Shown here: positions 1 to 8,403 of the stretch, piece by piece
How the letters are laid out: every line of letters starts with the position of its first letter
Numbering within the stretch: position 1 is the first letter of the stretch
Origin: JAUIAI01 sp050633665
GTDB lineage: Bacteria > Pseudomonadota > Gammaproteobacteria > Burkholderiales > Burkholderiaceae_E
NCBI GenBank assembly: GCA_050633665.1
Contig: JBOEGY010000008.1
Coordinates: forward strand, 248,001 to 312,000
DNA length: 64,000 bases
Direction: 5' to 3'
Program-made: the position numbers and the translations under genes
The notes under the pieces: generated by a model
Databases searched by the model: none
The model's input: only the letters and a program-made list of their open reading frames with translations
What the model was told of the DNA's origin: nothing

Positions 1-537
1 GCCGGGCAAGGCCGGCTGGATGCTTTCTTTCTCGGCGGCGGCCAGATCGACGGTCAGGCGAACATCAACCTGGTAGGCGTGGGTGACTACCCGCAGCACA
101 AGGTGCGCTGGCCGGGCTCATTCGGATCTGCCTACCTGTACCACCTGGTGCCCCGTGTGATTCTGTTCCGGGAAGAACACACCCGGCGTGTACTGGTCCC
201 GAAAGTTGATTTCATCTCCGCCGCCGGGCCGAAGGCGAACCCGGGTCATTACCGCCCCGGTGGGCCACATGCCTTGCTAACAAACCGCTGCCTGTTCAGC
301 TTTGACAAGGACAGGCGACGCTTCTGCCTGCAAAGCGTCCACCCGGGCCACACGCTGGAAGAAATTCATGACGAGACCGGCTTCGAGTTCGATCTCGCGG
401 CCCGGGAAGATGGAAAAATCGCCATAACGCCGGAGCCCGACCCGGAAACCCTGGCGCTGATCCGCGGCGACGTGCTCGATAAGATTGAAGAAACCTACCC
501 GAACTATGCGGCCAAGATGCGGGCGCTGCTGGCCTGA
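1..537 (+). CDS. CoA-transferase beta subunit (IpdB/glutaconate CoA-transferase type), 5' end outside window
   Basis: Beta subunit of a family I CoA-transferase heterodimer, a cytosolic enzyme that moves CoA between an acyl-CoA and a free acid. The frame is open from base 1, so 178 residues are visible and the N-terminal part lies outside the window. The visible part begins with the family-typical FFLGGGQID and GQANIN stretch, followed by VGDYPQHKVRWPGSFG. In steroid-degrading bacteria the IpdB branch opens late ring intermediates; that substrate is inferred, helped by the monooxygenase and thioesterase operon 0.5 kb downstream. The alpha subunit would be expected just upstream. The family call is fairly firm and the substrate is open. 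Confidence 0.75.
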   Translation, partial: AGQGRLDAFFLGGGQIDGQANINLVGVGDYPQHKVRWPGSFGSAYLYHLVPRVILFREEHTRRVLVPKVDFISAAGPKANPGHYRPGGPHALLTNRCLFSFDKDRRRFCLQSVHPGHTLEEIHDETGFEFDLAAREDGKIAITPEPDPETLALIRGDVLDKIEETYPNYAAKMRALLA

Positions 538-630
538 GCGTAATTTTTGATTCCTGATTGAACCGGATGCCTTTCAGGCCCGACTAAAGGCCGACTGTCT
601 CGCGATTGCCAAAAATTGAATGACCGACTG

Positions 631-658
631 GCGACACGCGCGATGATCCTGCTACAAT
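631..658 (+). promoter_or_regulatory. candidate promoter of tRNA-Asn
   Basis: A good -10 hexamer TACAAT (653-658) lies 10 bases before the tRNA, with a weak -35-like GCGACA at 631-636 (16-base spacer). The position suits a stable-RNA promoter with a very short leader, but the -35 box is poor. Confidence 0.3.
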
Positions 659-667
659 TCTTTCTGT

Positions 668-743
668 TCCCTGATAGCTCAGTTGGTAGAGCGACGGACT
701 GTTAATCCGCAGGTCCCTGGTTCGAGCCCAGGTCGGGGAGCCA
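668..743 (+). tRNA. tRNA-Asn(GTT)
   Basis: A 76-nt cloverleaf with an encoded CCA end. The acceptor arms TCCCTGA and TCGGGGA pair with one G-T. The D arm GCTC-AGTTGGTA-GAGC, the T loop TTCGAGC and anticodon GTT at 701-703 in the loop CTGTTAA are all visible. The top pair of the anticodon stem (A-C) is mismatched, which is tolerated. It carries asparagine to AAC and AAU codons. Confidence 0.96.
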
Positions 744-754
744 CCCAACACCCA

Positions 755-815
755 GAAGCCACCGCCTCTTGCGAAAGTCTAGCCAAAGACATGCAACAGC
801 CGGTGGCTTTGTTTT
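755..815 (+). terminator. rho-independent terminator of tRNA-Asn
   Basis: Perfect stem AAGCCACCG (756-764) with CGGTGGCTT (801-809), followed by TTGTTTT. The loop is unusually long (36 nt), but the stem and T-tract are strong and lie 13 bases after the tRNA CCA. Confidence 0.7.
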
Positions 816-985
816 GCACGCGACCAACGAGGCGCCGGCTCTCGCCACTGTGCCGCAAAGCTTGCCGCACACCAGCCATAGCCGGGTTCCCGGCACAAAA
901 TGGCGCGGCAGTTGAATCCCGCTAACATTCATTGATTCCACTTGTGCCTCGAAAGGAGAACGCGCGCCCTCCTGCGCGCCGAAAT

Positions 986-1594
986 ATGCACCTGAACATG
1001 ACCGAACTGTCCGGCATCAAAGCCTACGTCACCATGACGCAGACGATTATTCCGCGCCCGGTGGCGTGGGTGTTGACGCAAAACGCCAACCGGTCCTACA
1101 ACCTTGCCCCGTTCTCTTATTTCAACGGCATTAGCAGCGACCCGCCGATGATCATGATGTCAATCGGGCTGGCCCCAAACGGCGACCTGAAAGACACGCG
1201 AGTCAATATTGACGCCCGCAAGGAGTTCATCGTGCATATTGCCCACAAGGAATTAGCCGTGCCGATGACCGCCTCGTCGGCCACGTTGCCGGCCGGTGAA
1301 TCCGAAGTAGACAAGCTGGGCCTGAAGCTGGCGGAAATGCCTGGCAGCTCATTGCCACGCCTGGCTGACTGTCGTATTGCCTATGCCTGTGAGTTTGTTG
1401 AATGGCACATGATCAAGGATCAGGCGATCTTGTTTGCAACCCTCAAACATCTCTATCTTGATGATGCCGTGGTAGGCCAAGACGCCAAAGGACGGCTCAA
1501 AGTCAATGCCGAAGCGGTAGACCCGATCGGCCGACTCGGCGGCGGTGAATACTTCAGCGCCGGCGAATCCATCTATGTGGAGCGGCCCGCCTGA
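986..1594 (+). CDS. flavin reductase family protein (FMN-binding split barrel)
   Basis: A 202-aa protein of the flavin reductase / flavoredoxin split-barrel family, which binds FMN and usually supplies reduced flavin or reduces a small substrate in the cytosol. The segment IIPRPVAWVLTQN, then NLAPFSYFNGISSDPPMIM, is the characteristic flavin-binding face of the family. I start at ATG 986; an upstream TTG at 932 would add an unconserved proline- and arginine-rich leader, and a possible AAGGAG lies at 953, rather far upstream. The stop codon overlaps the start of the thioesterase gene by one base (TGATG), so the two are translationally coupled in an operon with the monooxygenase behind. Its partner flavoenzyme is not shown by the sequence. 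Confidence 0.8.
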   Translation: MHLNMTELSGIKAYVTMTQTIIPRPVAWVLTQNANRSYNLAPFSYFNGISSDPPMIMMSIGLAPNGDLKDTRVNIDARKEFIVHIAHKELAVPMTASSATLPAGESEVDKLGLKLAEMPGSSLPRLADCRIAYACEFVEWHMIKDQAILFATLKHLYLDDAVVGQDAKGRLKVNAEAVDPIGRLGGGEYFSAGESIYVERPA

Positions 1595-2436
1595 TGACAA
1601 GCGATGGCGTTATCGGAAACTCCCCCGCAGCCCATACCGGGACTTTTGCATTTGATACCGAGACGCAACTGACGCCGCAGTCCGATAGTCTGTGGGTCGG
1701 GCGTCTTGATCCGAACTGGAATATCGGCGACAAGCCCAATGGCGGTTATCTGGCAGCCGTTGCGATGTCGGCTTTACAGGCGCTGACCCCAGAGCAGCCT
1801 GATCCGCTCAGTGCGACAATCCACTATTTGCGACCGGGCTCAGCCGAGCATCGCTGCGACGTCGACGCCCGGGTTCTGCGCCCCGGCCGGACAGTCAGCA
1901 CCCTACGGGCCGGCCTGACCCAGAACGGCAAACAGCGTCTGGAAATTCTGGCCAGCGTCGGCAATCTTGATATTGCCAGGCCGGATGACGGGCTTGCGCT
2001 GACTATCCCTCCGCCCGATTTGCCAGCGCCAGAGAACTGCATCGGTCGAGACGGCGCCAACCAGGGTGTGGAGTTACCAATTCTGAACCGCCTCGAGATT
2101 CGCCTGAATCCCGCCCACGCCGAAGCCGGTCATGGTTCCGCAGCCATGTCGGGCTGGGTCCGGTTTCGCGATGGCCGCGCGCCCGACACCAAAGCCTGTC
2201 TGCTTTTTTCTGATGCCTTTCCGCCAGCAATTTTCGGCTTGCTCGGGCTGGTCGGCTGGGTACCCACCATTGAGTTGACCGTTCACGTCAGACGCCGCCC
2301 CTGCCCGGGCTGGGTCCAGGCGAGCTTCACCTCTCACGACCTTGGGGATGGACGACTCATAGAAGACGGTGCGCTATGGGATGAACAGGGAAATCTGATT
2401 GCCCAATCGCGCCAACTGGCCTTGTTGTTAACCTAA
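1594..2436 (+). CDS. acyl-CoA thioesterase family protein (double hotdog)
   Basis: A 280-aa cytosolic protein of the TesB-like double-hotdog thioesterase group, which hydrolyses acyl-CoA to free acid and CoA. The segment SLWVGRLDPNWNIGDKPNGG followed by YLAAVAMSALQ is the hallmark first hotdog start, with the N-G-G-Y element at the helix; the second hotdog ends with LIEDGALWDEQGNLIAQSRQ, the typical final strand. It overlaps the upstream reductase gene by one base and is followed 16 bases later by the monooxygenase, so all three are probably one transcript. A role in releasing acyl groups during ketone or steroid side-chain catabolism is inference from these neighbours. Confidence 0.8.
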   Translation: MTSDGVIGNSPAAHTGTFAFDTETQLTPQSDSLWVGRLDPNWNIGDKPNGGYLAAVAMSALQALTPEQPDPLSATIHYLRPGSAEHRCDVDARVLRPGRTVSTLRAGLTQNGKQRLEILASVGNLDIARPDDGLALTIPPPDLPAPENCIGRDGANQGVELPILNRLEIRLNPAHAEAGHGSAAMSGWVRFRDGRAPDTKACLLFSDAFPPAIFGLLGLVGWVPTIELTVHVRRRPCPGWVQASFTSHDLGDGRLIEDGALWDEQGNLIAQSRQLALLLT

Positions 2437-2452
2437 AACCGCAGGAAATCGA

Positions 2453-4090
2453 ATGCCCGAGAAGACGCAAGACTACAAACAAACGACGGACGACAACCGG
2501 ATTCTGGATGCACTGATTGTCGGCGCAGGTTTTTCGGGTTTGTACCAACTGCTGTGCCTGCGGGACAAACTCGCCTTGTCAGTCGAAGTTTATGAGGCAG
2601 GCAATGATGTTGGCGGCACCTGGCACTGGAACCGCTACCCCGGCGCGCGGTGCGACTCGGAAAGCCATTCCTATTGTTATGCGTTCTCGCAGGAGCTGAT
2701 TGACGAATGGGAATGGTCAGAACGGTATCCCGGCGCGGCCGAGATTCGGCGCTATCTGGGATTTGTCGCTGACAAATTCGACCTCAGACGTAACATCCAG
2801 TTTGGCACCCGTGTCACGGGTGCGAAATACCTGGCCGATCAGAACCTTTGGCAGGTTACAACCGACACGGGCGAAACCCGACTGGCGCGATTCCTGATCA
2901 CTGCAGTGGGCTGCCTGTCTACCGCGAACGTGCCGGACATTCCTGGTTTGAAAGATTTTGCGGGCCAGTGGTATCACACCGGTCAGTGGCCACATGAAGC
3001 GGTTAGTTTTTCCGGCAAACGGGTTGGCCAGATCGGCACCGGTTCGACAGGCATTCAGGCAGCACCGGTCATTGCCGAAACGGCCGGCCATCTGACGGTA
3101 TTTCAGCGCACCGCCAACTACAGCGTCCCGGCCCGCAACCAACCGCTGACCGAACAGTTCAAAGCCCAGGTCAAACGGGACTTCGCCAAGATCCGCGAGA
3201 CGATGCACAGCACGGCCAACGGTCATCCGTTCAAAATTTCCAGGACGATGGCGCTAGATGTTTCGGCGCAGGAAAGACAAGCGCTTTACGAGCAAGCCTG
3301 GGAAACCGGCGGACTGCAATTCAGAGCCACTTTCTGGGACTTACTGACCAGCCAGGACGCGAACGATACTGCGGCCGAATTTCTGTGCGGCAAGATTCGG
3401 GAGATCGTCAAAGACCCGGCTACCGCAGCCGCGCTAAGCAACATTGATCATCCTTATGCAGCAAAACGTCCGCCAATCGACACGCATTATTTTGAAACCT
3501 ATAACCGCGACAACGTCACACTGGTCGACTTGCGCAAATCGCCAATTGAGGCAATCACGCCATCAGGAATCCGAACCGGCGATTCGGAATACCCGCTGGA
3601 TATCATTGTGTTTGCAACCGGATTTGACGCCATGACCGGCCCGCTGATCAAAATGAATATTCACGGCGCTAACGGCCTCAGCCTGAAAGACGCCTGGCGC
3701 GACGGGCCGCGCAACTACCTTGGTCTACAGGTCGCTGGCTTTCCCAACCTGTTCACCATTACCGGACCAGGCAGCCCTTCAGTCTTGTGCAACATGCCAG
3801 TCGCCATCGAACAACATGTCGAATGGATCACCGATTGCATCGCCCACATGCGCAAACGGCAACTGGCCACCATTGAGGCGACAGAGCAGGCGGTCAATGA
3901 CTGGGTCAATCGGGTCAATGACGCCGCAGACGCCACCTTGTTACCCAAGGCATCGCACTCGTGGTATCTGGGCGCCAACGTTCCGGGCAAACCCCGCGTA
4001 TTTATGCCGTATGCCGGCGGCATGGCGCAGTACCGAAAAATCTGCAATGAAGTCGCGGACAATCAATACCAGGGGTTCGCCCTAAGCTGA
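2453..4090 (+). CDS. Baeyer-Villiger monooxygenase (flavin-containing, cyclohexanone monooxygenase type)
   Basis: A 545-aa FAD- and NADPH-dependent enzyme that inserts an oxygen atom next to a ketone, giving an ester or lactone. The FAD Rossmann motif GAGFSG is at residues 24-29, the Baeyer-Villiger fingerprint FxGxxxHxxxWP at 169-180 (FAGQWYHTGQWP), and the NADPH motif GTGSTG at 195-200. Length matches the class (about 540). ATG 2453 has AGGAAA eight bases upstream. It ends an operon with the flavin reductase and thioesterase. The substrate cannot be read; cyclic or steroid ketones are the common ones for this subgroup. Type I enzymes of this class do not need a separate reductase, so the operon link is probably metabolic rather than electron transfer. 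Confidence 0.9.
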   Translation: MPEKTQDYKQTTDDNRILDALIVGAGFSGLYQLLCLRDKLALSVEVYEAGNDVGGTWHWNRYPGARCDSESHSYCYAFSQELIDEWEWSERYPGAAEIRRYLGFVADKFDLRRNIQFGTRVTGAKYLADQNLWQVTTDTGETRLARFLITAVGCLSTANVPDIPGLKDFAGQWYHTGQWPHEAVSFSGKRVGQIGTGSTGIQAAPVIAETAGHLTVFQRTANYSVPARNQPLTEQFKAQVKRDFAKIRETMHSTANGHPFKISRTMALDVSAQERQALYEQAWETGGLQFRATFWDLLTSQDANDTAAEFLCGKIREIVKDPATAAALSNIDHPYAAKRPPIDTHYFETYNRDNVTLVDLRKSPIEAITPSGIRTGDSEYPLDIIVFATGFDAMTGPLIKMNIHGANGLSLKDAWRDGPRNYLGLQVAGFPNLFTITGPGSPSVLCNMPVAIEQHVEWITDCIAHMRKRQLATIEATEQAVNDWVNRVNDAADATLLPKASHSWYLGANVPGKPRVFMPYAGGMAQYRKICNEVADNQYQGFALS

Positions 4091-4108
4091 TAGCTTCGCT
4101 CAGGCTGG

Positions 4109-4528
4109 CTAGGAACGCAAAACGAAAACAGAACACTTCGCGTGGCGGACTACCTGCCCGGCCACTGAGCCCAGGACAATGTCACTGAACTGCGGTGAAT
4201 GAGCGGACATCACGATGGCCTGGGCTTGCGGGTCTTTGATGTGACTGACAATAGTCTGATAGGTGCGACCGGTTTCCACGACGACCTGCGTCTCGGCGGG
4301 CAAGCCTTCTGAAGCTTTAAGTTCGTCCAGAACCAGCCTGGCCTGATCGGCGGCGGAATCCAACACCGAAGACTCCAACTGCGCTGCGACATAAGTGGGG
4401 ATTGGTTCAAGAACATGTAGAAGCATCATCTGACCATCCGGGGCCAGATTAAGTTTCGCTGCTCGTATTGCCAGCCTTGCCTGTTCTTTCTGCCCGATAT
4501 CGACCGGTACGATGATTTCCGAAAACAT
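4109..4528 (-). CDS. universal stress protein (UspA family)
   Basis: A 139-aa single-domain Usp. It starts with the canonical first strand IIVPVD and ends with the ATP-binding-type signature around VMSAHSP, then VLGSVAGQVVRHAKCSVFVLR, matching G-x2-G-x9-G-S/T-like spacing only in part (the first glycine of the usual GxxG is replaced by SAHS). The middle holds HVLEPIPTY, as in other family members. These cytosolic proteins accumulate under starvation or stress. The gene faces the monooxygenase gene and is monocistronic; GAGAGG lies before the ATG. Confidence 0.85.
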   Translation of the reverse strand: MFSEIIVPVDIGQKEQARLAIRAAKLNLAPDGQMMLLHVLEPIPTYVAAQLESSVLDSAADQARLVLDELKASEGLPAETQVVVETGRTYQTIVSHIKDPQAQAIVMSAHSPQFSDIVLGSVAGQVVRHAKCSVFVLRS

Positions 4529-4618
4529 ACAAACCTCTCACGCTGTTTGCCTGAATTACGAATAGTCTGCGCTTGTCCTTATTCCTGGCTTTGACACAAA
4601 TCAAGCAAGCCGCAGGCA

Positions 4619-5155
4619 TCAGGAAGGCTCGCATTGCACGGTGAATTCCTTCACGCCAACAATCGGATCTGGTTCGCGCAGTTTCGCGACATAGGTGTAG
4701 GAGACTAAATCTCCGTTTTGATCCACGAAAATCTCGTTGCGAACCGTATCTCCAACAACCGAGGCAGCGTCATAGTTCAGCTTAAACCAGAAGTAACCCG
4801 TCCCGGTGGCGGCCTTATCAACCGAGTAAACAAAGTCTGACCCGGGCCGGGCGCCATTCAGCTTGATCGCCGCGCTGCGTTCATTGCCAGCAGGAACCCG
4901 GAACCGCAGAGTGGAGCCGGTCAGCACGCGCACTTCCCCGTCCTGAATGACAAGACTGGCGTCAGTGACTTGCGGGTTGGTATCGCGGGTACTGCGATAC
5001 TGTTTGCATATCAGCGCCAGCTCGCTGCTGTCTTGCGGTATGCCGTGCGCGAACAAACCGTTGCCCTGTGCCTGCGTAGCACTGGCGATCATTGTCAGTA
5101 GACAAACCAGCAAGCAAGTCGGTACGCACCGGAAACCTTGAACTCTTCCCATCAT
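4619..5155 (-). CDS. secreted protein of unknown function
   Basis: A 178-aa protein with a clear signal peptide: MMGRVQGFR, a hydrophobic stretch CVPTCLLVCLLTMIASA and a cleavage-like ATQAQ. I chose the start at 5155, where AGGAAA stands eight bases upstream, rather than an earlier frame start at 5206 that would bury the signal peptide. The mature part is beta-rich without recognisable catalytic motifs and has one cysteine pair that could form a disulphide (near residues 50 and 175). The stand-alone position between a stress gene and a peptidoglycan-binding protein says little. I do not recognise the family. Confidence 0.65.
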   Translation of the reverse strand: MMGRVQGFRCVPTCLLVCLLTMIASATQAQGNGLFAHGIPQDSSELALICKQYRSTRDTNPQVTDASLVIQDGEVRVLTGSTLRFRVPAGNERSAAIKLNGARPGSDFVYSVDKAATGTGYFWFKLNYDAASVVGDTVRNEIFVDQNGDLVSYTYVAKLREPDPIVGVKEFTVQCEPS

Positions 5156-5329
5156 CAGCCACTTTTCCTGACCAGAAACACGACAAGCAGTATAGCCAGC
5201 GATCAATGCCGCAGACTATCGAACCAGCCTGATGTTGCAATTGAGTCAGTCAGTCGTCGGGTGAGTCAAATTCGTATCAGCGAGCCTGACGCGGACACGG
5301 AAGAAATCCGGCTGACACGCAGCGCTAAC

Positions 5330-6430
5330 TCAGTTAGTCGAAGTATCCGACGTATCCGGTTCGGCCTTTGATGAGCTTAGTTCGGGAGCGAGCCGCGAAC
5401 GGGCGTCAACGCACTGAAAGTAGGTCTGAGGCCCTCTGGCCAGCGCATTTGTGCAACTGGCGCGCGCGAACTTGATCGACTGGGCTGAAACACCGGAGGC
5501 GCCGGCTTCTGGCAATCGAAAACCATCGGCCAATGCCACCATCTGCGCATTCAGGCAGTGATAGTAACCAGGCAGATCCGCACTGTTTCTGCCGGTGGTG
5601 CACCAGGTTTCAAGAGCAGCCCGCTCATGACTGGACAGCGATTTGATGGAGAGTCTGCTGGCCGCCTGTCGGGTTCCGACCGGGTCAAGCAGCCGTTGCA
5701 GAACCTGTTGACTGGACTCGCCATTCACTTCCAGGCCCTGATCGAGCTGCCAGGCCATGATGGCAGCTCTGGTGCGGTTGCCGGGCAGTCCGTCGATCGG
5801 CCCCGGGTCATAACCCAGGCGTTTCAGCAGGCTTTGAATTGACAAGACGGTTGGGTCGCCTAGCCCGGACCGGTCGTTTACGGTTGACTTAGCCGGCTCG
5901 GCGTCGAGTGCCGGGAGGGTGGGTTTAGCCGCGACCGGTTTCGATGCAGCCGGTTTGGCAGGCGCTTCCGGCGCGATCATCGCAACCGTGCGCAGCGCGC
6001 TTACCGACCTTGGTTGTTTGACAGCGGATTCAGGCAATACCGCAGCAATCTGCGCCGGCGCAGATGATGACGGGGGCTTCATTGCGACTGAATCGTTGGC
6101 CGCCGGATCTTTGGCCGCGGCCCTGCCCGTCTGCCGGATAACCCCGTTCCAGACGGCGTCGCTACCCACCGCAGTCCGGGAGGCATCCCGGGAAATCCCC
6201 GCTCCCGGCCAGGCTGAGAATGCAGCAATTGCGGCCGCGCTGAGGATAATGAGGAGCCAGACCAGCCAGGGACGTCCAGAGGACGGACGGTCAAAGGTAC
6301 TGGCACTCTGATCGCGGCGCCAGAATCGTCGTTCGAACGCACGATCTACCGCCGTACGAGCGGGTGCCTCATACGATATCGGTGAATCTAATGGTTCGAA
6401 CGTCTTACCCACACTATTACCCCTCGTCAT
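5330..6430 (-). CDS. membrane-anchored protein with peptidoglycan-binding domain
   Basis: A 366-aa bitopic inner-membrane protein. A short basic cytoplasmic part is followed by a transmembrane helix near residues 53-75 (WLVWLLIILSAAAIAAFSAW), a long Ala/Pro-rich periplasmic linker, and a peptidoglycan-binding type 1 domain near residues 195-240 (IQSLLKRLGYDPGPIDG, then RAAIMAWQ). The C-terminal 110 residues hold four cysteines in two paired groups and match nothing I know. The start at 6430 (ATG) is preferred over a TTG at 6496; neither has a convincing Shine-Dalgarno site. A role in linking the inner membrane to the cell wall is inferred from the domain order. Confidence 0.7.
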   Translation of the reverse strand: MTRGNSVGKTFEPLDSPISYEAPARTAVDRAFERRFWRRDQSASTFDRPSSGRPWLVWLLIILSAAAIAAFSAWPGAGISRDASRTAVGSDAVWNGVIRQTGRAAAKDPAANDSVAMKPPSSSAPAQIAAVLPESAVKQPRSVSALRTVAMIAPEAPAKPAASKPVAAKPTLPALDAEPAKSTVNDRSGLGDPTVLSIQSLLKRLGYDPGPIDGLPGNRTRAAIMAWQLDQGLEVNGESSQQVLQRLLDPVGTRQAASRLSIKSLSSHERAALETWCTTGRNSADLPGYYHCLNAQMVALADGFRLPEAGASGVSAQSIKFARASCTNALARGPQTYFQCVDARSRLAPELSSSKAEPDTSDTSTN

Positions 6431-6524
6431 TTTTTGTAGCAATTTCGATGAAATATAGCCCAGAAAATATGTAAAGCGGATCGAATTATGCTCCAACTTG
6501 CAAAATAATTCGACCTTCCGTCGG

Positions 6525-7586
6525 TCAGAGCGTCACAGCCTCCCGCCACAGGCGTGCCACCAGCAGGCTGGCAGGTTCGTCACAGGCCAGGGCGCACGAC
6601 TGCCCGGCCCACGCCTGCATCCGGGAAAGGTCGCCTGCCTGGCTCGCTGCCTGGCGCATAGGCGCGGTTAGCGAACGCTGGATCGGATAAGGCGCCGGCT
6701 CCGGGCCGACATTCGCGGCCAGAACGTAGTCGGTTGCCAGCGCCCGGCCCCAGCGACCGGAAAATGCCCTGGTGAGCCGCGTGCCGTCAGGCGGAGTTTC
6801 CGCCAGCGCAAGCGCCCAGGCCGGCGCGATTGCCGCTTCCGGACAGCGTAGCAGCCCCGTGCCGATCTGAACGGCACTGGCACCTAACGCCAGCGCTGCC
6901 GCGATCCCGCGGCTGTCGGCAATCCCGCCAGTCGCAACAACCGGCAGGTCAACCGCATCAACCACCTGAGGCAACAACGCAAACAGCCCGGCCGCGGACT
7001 GGTCCGCGCCGAAAGCGCCGAAAGCCCCTCTATGGCCGCCCGCCTCGGCGCCCTGGGCAACGATCACGTCAGCACCCGCCGCCTGTGCCTGCGCAGCCTC
7101 GGCAACCGTTGTCACGCAGGCAAACCACCCGATGCCGGCGGCCTTCAAGCGGGCCACGAATGCTTCTGGATAGACGCCCATTATCGACGAAACTACGGTG
7201 GGCCGGACGGCCAGCAATGCCTCGCATTGAGCATCAAAGTCAATCAGCGCGGGATTGATCTGCCCGGCGGCCACCGGCGGACCGTAAGCAGACAAAAACT
7301 GGGCAACCGCCTGCTCTCGCTCAGTATCGCGGGCCGGTTCCGGATCGGGCACCCAGAGATTTATCTGAAGGGCCAGGCCACCCGCTGCCCGATAGTCACT
7401 GACCCAGGATTCGATCGCTTCAGGCTCAAGCAATAATGCCCCTAAGGCCCCCATACCGCCGCCCTGGGCAACGCCGGCAGCCAGTTCAACTGGACATGCC
7501 CCGGCCATCGGTGCCATCAGGACAGGCGTCTTCAACCCGAACCGTGCGGCAAACTCCGTTGCGCGCTTAACACTGCTCACCGACAT
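6525..7586 (-). CDS. nitronate monooxygenase-like flavoprotein
   Basis: A 353-aa FMN-dependent TIM-barrel enzyme of the nitronate monooxygenase / 2-nitropropane dioxygenase family, which oxidises alkyl nitronates to carbonyl compounds and nitrite. Visible signatures are PVLMAPMAG at the first strand, VIVAQGAEAGGHRG (FMN phosphate and catalytic His region) and PVVATGGIADSRGIAAALALGA near the C-terminus. The start at 7586 is chosen because AGGAGA lies seven bases upstream and the protein then begins like relatives; the frame extends 33 codons further. Family members also include enoyl reductases, so the exact substrate is open. It is divergent from the carboxylesterase gene, sharing a 116-base intergenic region. 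Confidence 0.85.
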   Translation of the reverse strand: MSVSSVKRATEFAARFGLKTPVLMAPMAGACPVELAAGVAQGGGMGALGALLLEPEAIESWVSDYRAAGGLALQINLWVPDPEPARDTEREQAVAQFLSAYGPPVAAGQINPALIDFDAQCEALLAVRPTVVSSIMGVYPEAFVARLKAAGIGWFACVTTVAEAAQAQAAGADVIVAQGAEAGGHRGAFGAFGADQSAAGLFALLPQVVDAVDLPVVATGGIADSRGIAAALALGASAVQIGTGLLRCPEAAIAPAWALALAETPPDGTRLTRAFSGRWGRALATDYVLAANVGPEPAPYPIQRSLTAPMRQAASQAGDLSRMQAWAGQSCALACDEPASLLVARLWREAVTL

Positions 7587-7702
7587 GTCTTGTCTCCTGA
7601 ACGCACTGGTTTCAAACCTAATCAGTGTAGCGTCGCCCCCGACCCGGAGAATCTGAGCCAAACCCCCTACAATGCCCGGCATCACCCAAAATGAGAACTG
7701 TT

Positions 7703-8377
7703 ATGCCTTCCTACGCCCCCGATCAAGCCCCGATTGTGATCGAAACCGCTCCGCATCCGGACGCTGTCGTGATCTGGATGCACGGCCTGGGTGCCGATGG
7801 CCACGATTTCGAGTCAATCGTTCCGGCCCTCGGACTGCCAGACCCAACCGCAATTCGATTCATTTTTCCTAATGCGCCAGTGCGACCGGTCACGATCAAT
7901 AACAACATGCCGATGCGAGCCTGGTACGACATCGTCGCGCTTGGCGGCAGTGCGCGTGAAGACGAGCAAGGTATTCGAGAATCGGGCCAGATGATTGCCG
8001 CGATGGTTGACGAACAAATCGCGCAAGGCATTGATTCGCGCCGGATTGTCATCGCCGGCTTCTCACAAGGCGGTGCTATTGCCTTGTTTGCAGGCACGCG
8101 CAGCCCAAAACCGCTTGCCGGCGTGATGGCGCTTTCAACTTATCTGGTTTTAGGCGAAACACTGGCTGAAGAACGCTCCACAGCAAACCAGGAAGTCCCG
8201 ATTCTGATGGTCCATGGCGTTCATGACCAGGTCGTGCCGCTGGACAGGGGTCGCCAGGCCCAGCAAGCGCTGGAAGCGCTGAACTACAAGGTGCAGTGGG
8301 AAGACTACCCCATGGCACACGAAGTCTGCATGCCGGAAGTCCAGGTGATATCAGCGTGGTTACAGGAAGTGCTGTAA
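7703..8377 (+). CDS. carboxylesterase / acyl-protein thioesterase family hydrolase
   Basis: A 224-aa alpha/beta hydrolase of the small carboxylesterase (phospholipase/carboxylesterase) family, cytosolic, hydrolysing short acyl esters or thioesters. The oxyanion segment WMHGLGADGHDF, nucleophile elbow GFSQGG, acid residue in HGVHDQVVP and histidine in YPMAHEV are all present in order. The start at 7703 has GAGAA six bases upstream; ATG 7691, four codons earlier, has none. The stop codon lies inside a 15-bp perfect hairpin (8351-8386), and the gene converges on the pilin operon. Confidence 0.85.
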   Translation: MPSYAPDQAPIVIETAPHPDAVVIWMHGLGADGHDFESIVPALGLPDPTAIRFIFPNAPVRPVTINNNMPMRAWYDIVALGGSAREDEQGIRESGQMIAAMVDEQIAQGIDSRRIVIAGFSQGGAIALFAGTRSPKPLAGVMALSTYLVLGETLAEERSTANQEVPILMVHGVHDQVVPLDRGRQAQQALEALNYKVQWEDYPMAHEVCMPEVQVISAWLQEVL

Positions 8378-8386
8378 CCACGCTGA
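8351..8386. terminator. long perfect hairpin between convergent genes
   Basis: Inverted repeat of 15 perfect pairs (8351-8365 with 8372-8386) around a 6-base loop, overlapping the last codons and stop of the esterase gene. There is no T-tract on either strand, so it is either a bidirectional terminator of the rho-dependent or processed type or an mRNA-stabilising 3' end. Confidence 0.5.
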
Positions 8387-8403
8387 CGAACTGTTTGCGG
8401 CCG

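Noticed and set aside
683..941. Open frames on both strands over and after tRNA-Asn
   Set aside because: They read through the tRNA and its terminator; no start signal or family likeness.
2717..4085. Long frames on the opposite strand and in other frames inside the monooxygenase gene
   Set aside because: Shadows of a gene with clear motifs; composition is unlike a protein.
5138..5371. Plus-strand frame between two minus-strand genes
   Set aside because: No ribosome site, Ser/Arg-rich, overlaps the signal peptide of the secreted protein.
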